From contig CAMYJY010000117.1 of the NCBI GenBank assembly GCA_947258835.1, forward strand, positions 1-8,138: 8,138 bases of DNA. Direction: 5' to 3'. The notes under the pieces were generated by a model, which saw nothing but the letters and a program-made list of their open reading frames with translations, did not search any database and was not told the DNA's origin. This document shows, piece by piece, positions 1 through 4,525 of this stretch. Every line of letters starts with the position of its first letter. The stretch's first letter is position 1. Origin of the DNA: an uncultured Pirellulales bacterium (GTDB lineage: Bacteria; Planctomycetota; Planctomycetia; Pirellulales; Lacipirellulaceae). The translations under genes were made by a program, and so were the position numbers.

Positions 1-210
1 ATGAAGGCGGTGGGAGGAGTCGACCGTTTTAAGGAGATTATGCTGTGGCTGCCCACGTGGCACGACGTGCGGGCTCTACTGCAGGGCATGGACGTCTCGC
101 ATGAAACAGTAGCCGACCATCTCCGGAAATGCCGTGCGCTGGAGCAGGGTACGGAGCGATTGGCCCTCTACCAATTACTCGCCGCCAATCTAACCGGGCA
201 ACCCCACTAG
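1..210 (+). CDS. Short hypothetical protein, possibly the C-terminal end of a longer one
   Basis: The frame is open from the first base of the window to a TAG at 208-210, so it may be a complete 69-residue protein or the 3' end of a gene that starts outside. A second in-frame ATG at 40 has an AAGGAG only three bases upstream (31-36), which would give 56 residues. The spacing is tight, so the start cannot be settled here. The product is rich in charged and leucine residues and looks mainly helical, with a stretch around 'DVSHETVADHLRKC' that resembles a small helical bundle or helix-turn-helix. I recognise no family or catalytic motif. It converges on the DUF6435-like gene, with 18 bp between the two stop codons. 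Coding status is moderately likely; function is unknown. Confidence 0.45.
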   Translation: MKAVGGVDRFKEIMLWLPTWHDVRALLQGMDVSHETVADHLRKCRALEQGTERLALYQLLAANLTGQPH

Positions 211-223
211 ACCTGGAGGTCTA
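208..223. repeat. 16-bp palindrome between convergent genes
   Basis: TAGACCT (208-214) and AGGTCTA (217-223) are perfect inverted copies around GG. The left arm contains the stop codon of the first reading frame. It could form a small hairpin in transcripts from either strand. No T-run follows directly on either side (the nearest plus-strand T-run is 244-250), so calling it a terminator would be speculative. Confidence 0.4.
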
Positions 224-228
224 TGGGC

Positions 229-405
229 CTACTCTGGGCTAGTATTTTTTTCCAAGGTTTTAAGCTCCGCCAAAACTTGCTCTGCCTCAGCCAGCTTCAA
301 ATCGCTCGCCTGGCGATCGCTGTGGCTCAAGCGATGTGCTTCCTCCAACAGCCGGGCATACTGCTTCTCCAACTTCGTTTTCTTACTGGAAAATAATCCA
401 AACAT
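229..405 (-). CDS. DUF6435-like small protein
   Basis: This 58-residue protein begins 'MFGLFSSKKTKLEKQYARLL' and continues as a charged alpha-helix rich in Glu, Lys and Leu. From memory this matches the small DUF6435 family, which typically opens with MFGLF or MFGFF, a Lys-rich turn, then a conserved 'L.KQY..LLE.A' helix. The function of that family is unknown. The start at 405 is chosen because an AAGGAG lies nine bases upstream (415-420 on the minus strand) and because family members begin at this Met. The frame runs further upstream to 534, but that extension would overlap the end of the transporter gene and looks non-coding. No signal peptide or membrane segment is seen; a short coiled coil is plausible. 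It lies 55 bp downstream of the AI-2E-type transporter on the same strand and may be cotranscribed with it. Confidence 0.8.
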   Translation of the reverse strand: MFGLFSSKKTKLEKQYARLLEEAHRLSHSDRQASDLKLAEAEQVLAELKTLEKNTSPE

Positions 406-414
406 TTTTTTCTG

Positions 415-420
415 CTCCTT
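415..420 (-). promoter_or_regulatory. Ribosome binding site of the DUF6435-like gene
   Basis: AAGGAG on the minus strand, nine bases before the ATG at 405. It decides the start against the longer upstream frame. Confidence 0.7.
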
Positions 421-460
421 GGTGCGCATGCCAGGGAATTGGTACCCCTGACACCCGGCG

Positions 461-1513
461 TCACGATTGGTTGGTGGCCCGACCGCCCTCGGGATTCGCG
501 GCCAACAGCACGGCCAGCCAGCGTGTCTCGTCAAACCCCTCCATCACGATCTTCACAATCATCGTCAGTGGTACCGAGAGCAACATCCCCACCGGTCCCA
601 ACACCCAGCCCCACACCACCAACGAAATGAAAACCACGAGGGTGGAAAGTCCAAGTCCCTTACCCATCATACGGGGCTCGATGAAATTGCCAATGACCAG
701 ATTGATCACCAAGTACCCCACAGCCGCCACCACAGCGGTGGAAAAGCCGTACTGCACTACTGCCAAACACACCACCGGAATCGCGGCCAAAATAGAACCC
801 ACATTGGGAACGTAGTTCAGCAGGAAGGCCAACAGGCCCCACAGCAACGGGAAATCGATGCCTAGCCCCCACACCCAGGCCCCCACCAAAACCCCCGTTG
901 CCAAGCTGAGCAACGTTTTGAGGGAGGTATAGCGGACAATCGATTCCCGTACGGTATCGACCCGTTGCAGCAAGTGGTCATTTCCTACCGACAGCACGAT
1001 GAGCTTGCGGTGCAAGCCTGCGGTCTCCATCAACATGAACAATACGGTCAGCAGCACCAAAAACACATTGCCAAAGGCACTGACCAAGCTGTTCAAAACC
1101 GTTTTGGTGGCGCTGATCACCGCACTCGCGTTGAACATGGCACCAATATCCACCGCCAGTGACGAATAGCTTTTCTTGAGCCACGCCACCAACTCCCCCT
1201 CGCGGGCAGCCAGATTCTGCTCATATTTTGGTGCTTGCTTGACAAACTCATTGATGGACCCGGTCATGACAATCACCACCAGCAGCAGCGCTACCGACAC
1301 CGCCAATCCAACGACCAAAATGGCCAGCCAGCCGGGCACCCCTTTGCGCTGCAGCCAGTGCAGGGCCGGTGTGCAGATCACGGCCAGGAAGGCAGCGATC
1401 AAGAACGGTACCACCAAACTTTGGGCCGCCCGTAAGCCAGCCAACACCACCACCAGCGCCGCACTGCCCAACAGCCAATCAAAAGGGTTGACTCCCTGTA
1501 CTTTGTTTTCCAT
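461..1513 (-). CDS. AI-2E family transporter (TqsA/PerM-like membrane protein)
   Basis: This is a 350-residue polytopic membrane protein. Hydrophobic segments lie near residues 13-50 (two, split by the 'VVPFLIAAFLAV' pattern), 61-83, 141-163, 199-218, 221-252 (with 'NYVPNVGSILAAIP'), 257-277 and 290-325. A soluble, charged stretch lies around 86-135. The motifs 'NYVPNVGS' at 233-240 and 'FIEPRMMGKGLGLS' at 277-290 are hallmarks of the AI-2E transporter family (Pfam AI-2E_transport). Members have been linked to export of autoinducer-2 or, in other cases, to ion antiport, so the substrate cannot be read from sequence. Length is normal. The ATG at 1513 is preferred over the frame's extension to 1609: an AGAGGG lies four bases upstream, and the extension is not family-like. 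It follows the alkyltransferase gene after 103 bp and precedes the DUF6435-like gene on the same strand. Confidence 0.93.
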   Translation of the reverse strand: MENKVQGVNPFDWLLGSAALVVVLAGLRAAQSLVVPFLIAAFLAVICTPALHWLQRKGVPGWLAILVVGLAVSVALLLVVIVMTGSINEFVKQAPKYEQNLAAREGELVAWLKKSYSSLAVDIGAMFNASAVISATKTVLNSLVSAFGNVFLVLLTVLFMLMETAGLHRKLIVLSVGNDHLLQRVDTVRESIVRYTSLKTLLSLATGVLVGAWVWGLGIDFPLLWGLLAFLLNYVPNVGSILAAIPVVCLAVVQYGFSTAVVAAVGYLVINLVIGNFIEPRMMGKGLGLSTLVVFISLVVWGWVLGPVGMLLSVPLTMIVKIVMEGFDETRWLAVLLAANPEGGRATNQS

Positions 1514-1600
1514 AAATCCCTCTGGGGCAAAAATGAATGCACGCAAAAACTTACTGCACGTCCCCCAACCGTTTTGTGCTGCCACCACTTCCGGCTGCTG

Positions 1601-1614
1601 GGAGCCCAAGCTCC
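1601..1614 (-). other. Small hairpin just after the alkyltransferase stop
   Basis: GGAGC (1601-1605) and GCTCC (1610-1614) form a 5-bp stem with a 4-base loop, two bases past the stop of the alkyltransferase gene. No T-run follows on the minus strand, so it is at best a weak pause or processing site before the transporter gene. Confidence 0.3.
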
Positions 1615-1616
1615 GA

Positions 1617-2162
1617 TCATGCTGTTCGTGCGGCAGCTTGGCCTTGCTCGAGCCTGAGCAAACGACACTTCATCATAATTCCTTGAGGAGCTGAAAAACC
1701 ACCCAACCCTCCCCCGGCTGGCACCACACGATGGCAGGGCACCACCAAGGGCACCCGATTGCCTGCCATCACGCTCCCCGCGGCACGCGCTGCCCGAGGA
1801 CTGCCTGCAGCCCGGGCCAGCTGCCCGTAGGTTCGCGTTTCACCAGGCGGGATCTGACGGCAGGCCTGGAGCACCCGTTGCTGAAAGCGAGTTTTGCCCT
1901 CCACCGCAATGGCAATGTCACGAAAATCCTCGGGCTCGCCCAAGGCATACCGACAGATCCGCTGGGCCAGCGCGTTATTTCCAACGTCGATCAACTGCGG
2001 CGCTGCCATCTCCGCTGCAGCTGAAAACGTGCGCACGCGCTGCCGTAAGGCGCGGCTGGCAGCTCGTGGATTCGAGTGGCCAAAACTGAGTGCCAGCAAA
2101 CATGGATCCGCCTGCACCAGACCCACAAAGCCCAGCGCGGTTTCAAAAACGATACCTTCCAC
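1617..2162 (-). CDS. ogt: Methylated-DNA--[protein]-cysteine S-methyltransferase (O6-alkylguanine-DNA alkyltransferase)
   Basis: The protein has 181 residues. It directly reverses O6-alkylguanine damage by moving the alkyl group onto its own cysteine, which consumes the protein. The active-site motif PCHRV is at 142-146 with acceptor Cys143. The preceding helix-turn-helix region, 'TYGQLARAAGSPRAARAAGS' at 111-130, supplies the DNA-binding recognition helix and the arginine that fills the flipped-base gap. The following 'GGLGGF' (151-156) and the Lys/Leu-rich tail 'MMKCRLLRLE' are typical of the family's C-terminus. The N-terminal ~90 residues match the less conserved ribonuclease-H-like domain in size. 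I see no AraC/Ada domain, so it is an Ogt/MGMT-type single-function enzyme. The start is GTG at 2160-2162, supported by an AGGGGG five bases upstream. It is divergent from the gene at 2207, with only 44 bp between starts. The symbol is assigned by family; MGMT and Ogt names are interchangeable here. Confidence 0.95.
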   Translation of the reverse strand: MEGIVFETALGFVGLVQADPCLLALSFGHSNPRAASRALRQRVRTFSAAAEMAAPQLIDVGNNALAQRICRYALGEPEDFRDIAIAVEGKTRFQQRVLQACRQIPPGETRTYGQLARAAGSPRAARAAGSVMAGNRVPLVVPCHRVVPAGGGLGGFSAPQGIMMKCRLLRLEQGQAAARTA

Positions 2163-2167
2163 GGATT

Positions 2168-2173
2168 CCCCCT
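2168..2173 (-). promoter_or_regulatory. Ribosome binding site supporting a GTG start
   Basis: AGGGGG on the minus strand, five bases before the GTG of the alkyltransferase gene. It supports this rare start codon over any internal Met. Confidence 0.55.
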
Positions 2174-2189
2174 GTACGTTCCAGGTCCC

Positions 2190-2195
2190 TATATT
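2190..2195 (+). promoter_or_regulatory. Candidate -10 element of the gene at 2207
   Basis: TATATT sits 11 bases before the ATG at 2207. A start site about seven bases downstream would leave a leader of only a few bases, so the mRNA would be nearly leaderless. This agrees with the lack of any Shine-Dalgarno sequence there. No good -35 hexamer is visible. The whole divergent gap (2163-2206) is 44 bp and must also serve the alkyltransferase gene. Confidence 0.4.
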
Positions 2196-2206
2196 ACAAT
2201 AAATTC

Positions 2207-2950
2207 ATGAATTCTTACAGCACGCTGGCGGACGACTACTATGTCAACATGAATCTCAGCACGGAGATGGAACTCCCCGGAAATCGGGAGACCGTACTGC
2301 ATTTCTTTGAACAAATGCAAAAAAAGTACCCGCAGCTGCGTAACTTCTATGCGCGGGAACAACGCAACTTCGTGTTGGAGGAAGATAAGGACCAGGGCAG
2401 TTATAGCTGGTGTTCGGTCGAGCCGCGGAGATTTTGCGCGGGCCAGATCAATCCCAGTTCTGTGGAGCAAGCGCTGGACCTCCATCGGCATGCCCTGGAA
2501 ATCGCCCCCTACGCACTCTCTATCAGCCCCCTCGATTGCGAAGCACTGGACCTCTTGGTGGGTTTTGACTTTAGCTACCGGGGCAACCATAACCAGCTGA
2601 TTGCCGAGGCCTTGGGCGTCTGCCCCGCGATGGAAAGCCTACTCGGTATTCCAGGAGCTACGATGATCAATAACGAGCCCAATCTGACGCTGGCCCTGGA
2701 TGAAGAGTGCCGGCTGCAGTGCCGATTGAGTGTCGAGCCGCGGACCAACGCCTTCCAGGTACGCACGGGCGAATACCAAGAAGAGCAAATCAGCGTCTAC
2801 GTCACCGCCCGGCAGTACGGCTCCCTAGCCGCCGATCAAACCTACGCGGCCACCCTCGACCGCCTGCATCGCGTCTGCTGCGAAATGATCGACAACTACG
2901 TGATCGACACCGTACTGCAGCCACTGGCCAGGACGATCGCGCTGGAGTGA
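2207..2950 (+). CDS. Conserved protein of unknown function (planctomycete type)
   Basis: This is a 247-residue soluble protein with no signal peptide and no membrane segment. The composition is well balanced and the frame is clean, as expected of a real, conserved gene. It has several distinctive stretches: 'ETVLHFFEQMQKKYPQLRNFY' near 28-48, 'EEDKDQGSYSWCSVEPRR' near 58-75, 'SISPLDCEALDLLVGFDFSYRGN' near 105-127, and 'RTGEYQEEQISVYVTARQYGS' near 186-206. From memory, proteins of this pattern occur in many Pirellulales genomes as uncharacterised proteins, but I know no function and see no catalytic motif I can name. The ATG at 2207 is chosen because the upstream extension to 2090 lies inside the alkyltransferase gene on the other strand and because a -10-like element falls just upstream. 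No ribosome binding site is visible. The last four codons and the stop are duplicated directly downstream. Confidence 0.88.
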   Translation: MNSYSTLADDYYVNMNLSTEMELPGNRETVLHFFEQMQKKYPQLRNFYAREQRNFVLEEDKDQGSYSWCSVEPRRFCAGQINPSSVEQALDLHRHALEIAPYALSISPLDCEALDLLVGFDFSYRGNHNQLIAEALGVCPAMESLLGIPGATMINNEPNLTLALDEECRLQCRLSVEPRTNAFQVRTGEYQEEQISVYVTARQYGSLAADQTYAATLDRLHRVCCEMIDNYVIDTVLQPLARTIALE

Positions 2951-2976
2951 TGGGGGGGCGCGCTGGAGTGATGGGG
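2938..2976 (+). repeat. Tandem 21-bp duplication of the gene's 3' end including its stop codon
   Basis: An identical 18-base unit, CGCGCTGGAGTGATGGGG, occurs at 2938-2955 and again at 2959-2976, separated by GGG, giving a period of 21. The first copy encodes the last residues (Ala-Leu-Glu) and the TGA of the upstream gene. The second copy repeats them in the same frame after the stop, just before the end of the response regulator gene. Confidence 0.9.
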
Positions 2977-2982
2977 AACACT

Positions 2983-3366
2983 CTACCCGATTAACCGCCG
3001 CACACTTTGGATCAGACGATCCATGGCAAACGGTTTGCGGACATAGTCGTCAACGCCCAGCATTTCCGCATAGGCCTTGTGGCGGGCCCCTTCGTTGGCG
3101 GTAATCATGATGATGCGCTGTTTTTTTTCGCCCATCCGCTTCAGACGTTCCAGGACGAGGAAGCCGCTACGTTTGGGCATCATCATATCCAGAATGACCA
3201 AATCCGGGGCTTCGCGCTCGATGAGGGCTAGGCCCTGGTTGCCATCGCGGGCAATCAGCACCTCGAAGTCATGGGCTTCTAATGCCAGTCGGAGTGATTC
3301 GATAATTTCGGCGTCGTCATCTACCAAGAGAATACGTTTTTTGCCGCTGTCCGCTTGATTGGCCAT
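2983..3366 (-). CDS. Stand-alone response regulator receiver protein (CheY-like)
   Basis: This 127-residue protein is a single receiver domain with no output domain. The acidic pocket 'VDDD' is at 15-18, the phospho-acceptor is Asp60 in 'VILDMMMPKRSG', the switch Thr is Thr89 in 'IMITAN', and the conserved Lys is Lys111 in 'VRKPF'. All residues needed for phosphorylation are therefore present. It should accept phosphate from a histidine kinase and act by protein-protein contact, like CheY or a phosphorelay intermediate. No kinase gene is in the window, so the partner is unknown. The ATG at 3366 is preferred; the longer frame (to 3546) runs through a REP-like palindrome and is not receiver-like. 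No strong Shine-Dalgarno sequence precedes it. It converges on the conserved gene at 2207, leaving 32 bp that consist largely of the duplicated tail. Confidence 0.95.
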   Translation of the reverse strand: MANQADSGKKRILLVDDDAEIIESLRLALEAHDFEVLIARDGNQGLALIEREAPDLVILDMMMPKRSGFLVLERLKRMGEKKQRIIMITANEGARHKAYAEMLGVDDYVRKPFAMDRLIQSVRRLIG

Positions 3367-3450
3367 GGTGGGCTTGGTTCTCTCATGATGAAAAAATGAG
3401 GTAAGCCCTTCACCGTAGCGATTCGCAATTATTTTGCAAGGGAAGCCGCA

Positions 3451-3530
3451 GGGGTCAGGCACATTTTTTCGGCGGTAGAACGGATGCCAGTGAGCACAAC
3501 CCAACGCGCCGAAAAAATGTGCCTGACCCC
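3451..3530. repeat. 80-bp REP-like palindrome with perfect 24-bp arms
   Basis: The left arm (3451-3474, starting GGGGTCAGGCACATTTTTTC) and the right arm (3507-3530) are perfect reverse complements, with a 32-base spacer (3475-3506). Short elements with GGGGTCAGGCAC-like termini are, to my recollection, dispersed in many bacterial genomes and often linked to REP-associated tyrosine transposases (RAYT); no transposase is in this window. In RNA it would fold into a very stable hairpin. It lies about 85 bp upstream of the response regulator start and could also insulate that gene. Confidence 0.85.
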
Positions 3531-3550
3531 GTGAATCTGACCCCATGAAT
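3523..3550. repeat. Two adjacent 14-bp direct repeats at the palindrome edge
   Basis: CTGACCCCGTGAAT (3523-3536) is followed at once by CTGACCCCATGAAT (3537-3550), with one mismatch. The unit contains the outer end of the palindrome's right arm, as if the element's edge had been duplicated. Confidence 0.75.
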
Positions 3551-3690
3551 CACCGCCTGAAGTGCAGGCCCGCACCCTCATGGCAGGGAATCCTGGGCAA
3601 ACAAGGCAATCGCGACGGAGGCTTGGTCTACCAACGGGCAGGCGGAGGCCACCAGACGGGCCTGGGCCGCGTGCCCCGCAACCAGGTAGG

Positions 3691-3705
3691 GGCCGGCGAC
3701 CGGCC
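3691..3705. other. Perfect short hairpin
   Basis: GGCCGG (3691-3696) and CCGGCC (3700-3705) pair around a CGA loop, giving a very stable all-GC stem. Confidence 0.6.
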
Positions 3706-3714
3706 GCTGTATCC

Positions 3715-3755
3715 CTGAGTCACCGGGACGACGCGTACGTCGCCCCGGTGCTCAG
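3715..3755. other. Long compound hairpin
   Basis: CTGAG (3715-3719) pairs with CTCAG (3751-3755), CACCGGG (3721-3727) with CCCGGTG (3744-3750), and CGACG (3729-3733) with CGTCG (3738-3742) around a CGTA loop. There is one bulged T and one A/C mismatch. No T-run follows on either strand, so it is not a classic intrinsic terminator. Confidence 0.7.
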
Positions 3756-3776
3756 ACCTAAGCTTTGCCGTGAAGC

Positions 3777-3819
3777 ACTCGCAGCCAGCAACTGACCCAG
3801 AAGTTGCTGACCAGCGAGT
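3777..3819. other. Two-step hairpin
   Basis: ACTCGC (3777-3782) pairs with GCGAGT (3814-3819). Inside, CAGCAACT (3786-3793) pairs with AGTTGCTG (3802-3809), with a small internal loop between the stems. Such nested pairing is typical of structured RNA. Confidence 0.6.
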
Positions 3820-3905
3820 ATTGTGCTCCGACCCCAGGGAGGGCGGCCTGACGGACCCCGCAATCCAACAGACCAACGACAAAGCTTCAAATGGCTCCAA
3901 CTCAG

Positions 3906-4490
3906 CTAGGCGGCTTTCAACTGCAGGGAGAGGCGTTGCTCAAGCACCGCCACGATGTGATTGCAGCTCTCTTCCCGCACGCCCAAGAGCAAAACGGTAT
4001 CACCGGGAGCTAAACGATGACTGAGCACTTCACTGGCTGCCGTGCTGCGACCACAAACAACCACGTCCGCCAAGGCCAGTCCAGCATCACGAGCCCCAAT
4101 GGCAATCTCGCGACCGCTGCGGCCGCAACTTACCAACACCTCAACTTGGCCCTGCTCGACCAAGCTGCAGCCAAACTGCCGACCGACAACCAGCTCCGTC
4201 GTATCACACAGCACGACCCGTCGCCCCACCGCCCGGAAGTCTCGCAGCGATTCCAGTGCCGCGACCAACTCCTGCCGCGAGCCACCATCGCTGTGCAGCA
4301 AAGTCACTCCTTGCACCGTGATCACACGTGTGCTTGACGTCGCATGCTCAGGATCGGCAAGCTTGATTGAGGGCCCCGCAACTGTCTGCTGCTGCAATCC
4401 TTCGCCACCATGGGATACCTCCGCTGTGGTTCCGGGATAGGCTCTGAGGCGGGGTGTGGGCTCTAGCATCATGGTGTCTGTCCAGTCCAT
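3906..4490 (-). CDS. Protein resembling only the C-terminal domain of MurF (Mur ligase C-like)
   Basis: The protein has 194 residues. Residues ~55-187 follow the fold order of the MurF C-terminal domain. 'VTLLHSDGGSRQELVAALESL' stands where MurF has its Asp-x-Tyr-Asn-Ala motif and first helix. 'GRRVVLCDTTELV' stands for 'GRRIAVLGDMLELG', 'EVLVSCGRSGREIAIGARDAGL' for the middle strand-helix, and 'LAPGDTVLLLGVREESCNHIVAVLEQ' for 'L..GD.VLVKGSR...ME.VV..L'. The first 50 residues look disordered. There is no ATP-binding P-loop domain, so it cannot be a ligase by itself, and the MurF 'DSYNANP'-type motif and the Lys of 'KGSR' are missing. It follows the MurE-like gene by 35 bp on the same strand, so the two are probably cotranscribed and may interact. 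The start at 4490 has only a distant AGGA (11 bases); Met7 or Met8 are alternatives. The resemblance is judged by eye; the function is unknown. Confidence 0.72.
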   Translation of the reverse strand: MDWTDTMMLEPTPRLRAYPGTTAEVSHGGEGLQQQTVAGPSIKLADPEHATSSTRVITVQGVTLLHSDGGSRQELVAALESLRDFRAVGRRVVLCDTTELVVGRQFGCSLVEQGQVEVLVSCGRSGREIAIGARDAGLALADVVVCGRSTAASEVLSHRLAPGDTVLLLGVREESCNHIVAVLEQRLSLQLKAA

Positions 4491-4525
4491 CGTTGTTCGT
4501 TTCCTGGGGAATAACCGATTTGGAA

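Larger units (their letters stand above)
3551..3905. other. Gene-free, hairpin-rich region; candidate structured RNA
   Basis: No convincing protein is encoded here. Plus- and minus-strand frames of 57-90 codons exist, but they are rich in Arg, Gly and Pro and lack family features. Instead, the stretch holds several compact inverted repeats: 3562-3575 (4 bp), 3661-3686 (5 bp), 3691-3705 (6 bp, 3-base loop), 3715-3755 (17 paired positions) and 3777-3819 (14 paired positions). A pair of 8-base inverted copies, AAGCTTTG at 3760-3767 and CAAAGCTT at 3880-3887, could close a larger domain. I looked for RNase P RNA, tmRNA, SRP RNA and 6S signatures and found none. It could be an uncharacterised RNA on either strand, the 3' untranslated region of the Mur-like operon, or a decayed mobile element. 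Confidence 0.4.

Noticed and set aside
336..865. Long plus-strand frames opposite the transporter gene
   Set aside because: They are shadows of the minus-strand AI-2E transporter, whose membrane-protein sequence and family motifs are clear.
3545..3718. A 57-codon plus-strand frame (ATG at 3545) that keeps some protein-like character
   Set aside because: It is rich in Gly and Arg, has no ribosome binding site, starts inside a repeat and runs through a hairpin. It has no family I recognise.
3628..3900. A 90-codon minus-strand frame downstream of the MurF-like gene
   Set aside because: Trp/Pro/Arg-rich sequence with no motif. It crosses all the strong hairpins, and its composition fits a chance frame in GC-rich DNA.
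3551..3905. RNase P RNA, tmRNA, SRP RNA or 6S RNA
   Set aside because: The diagnostic conserved blocks (for example GAGGAAAGTCC of RNase P, or the tmRNA ends) are absent on both strands.
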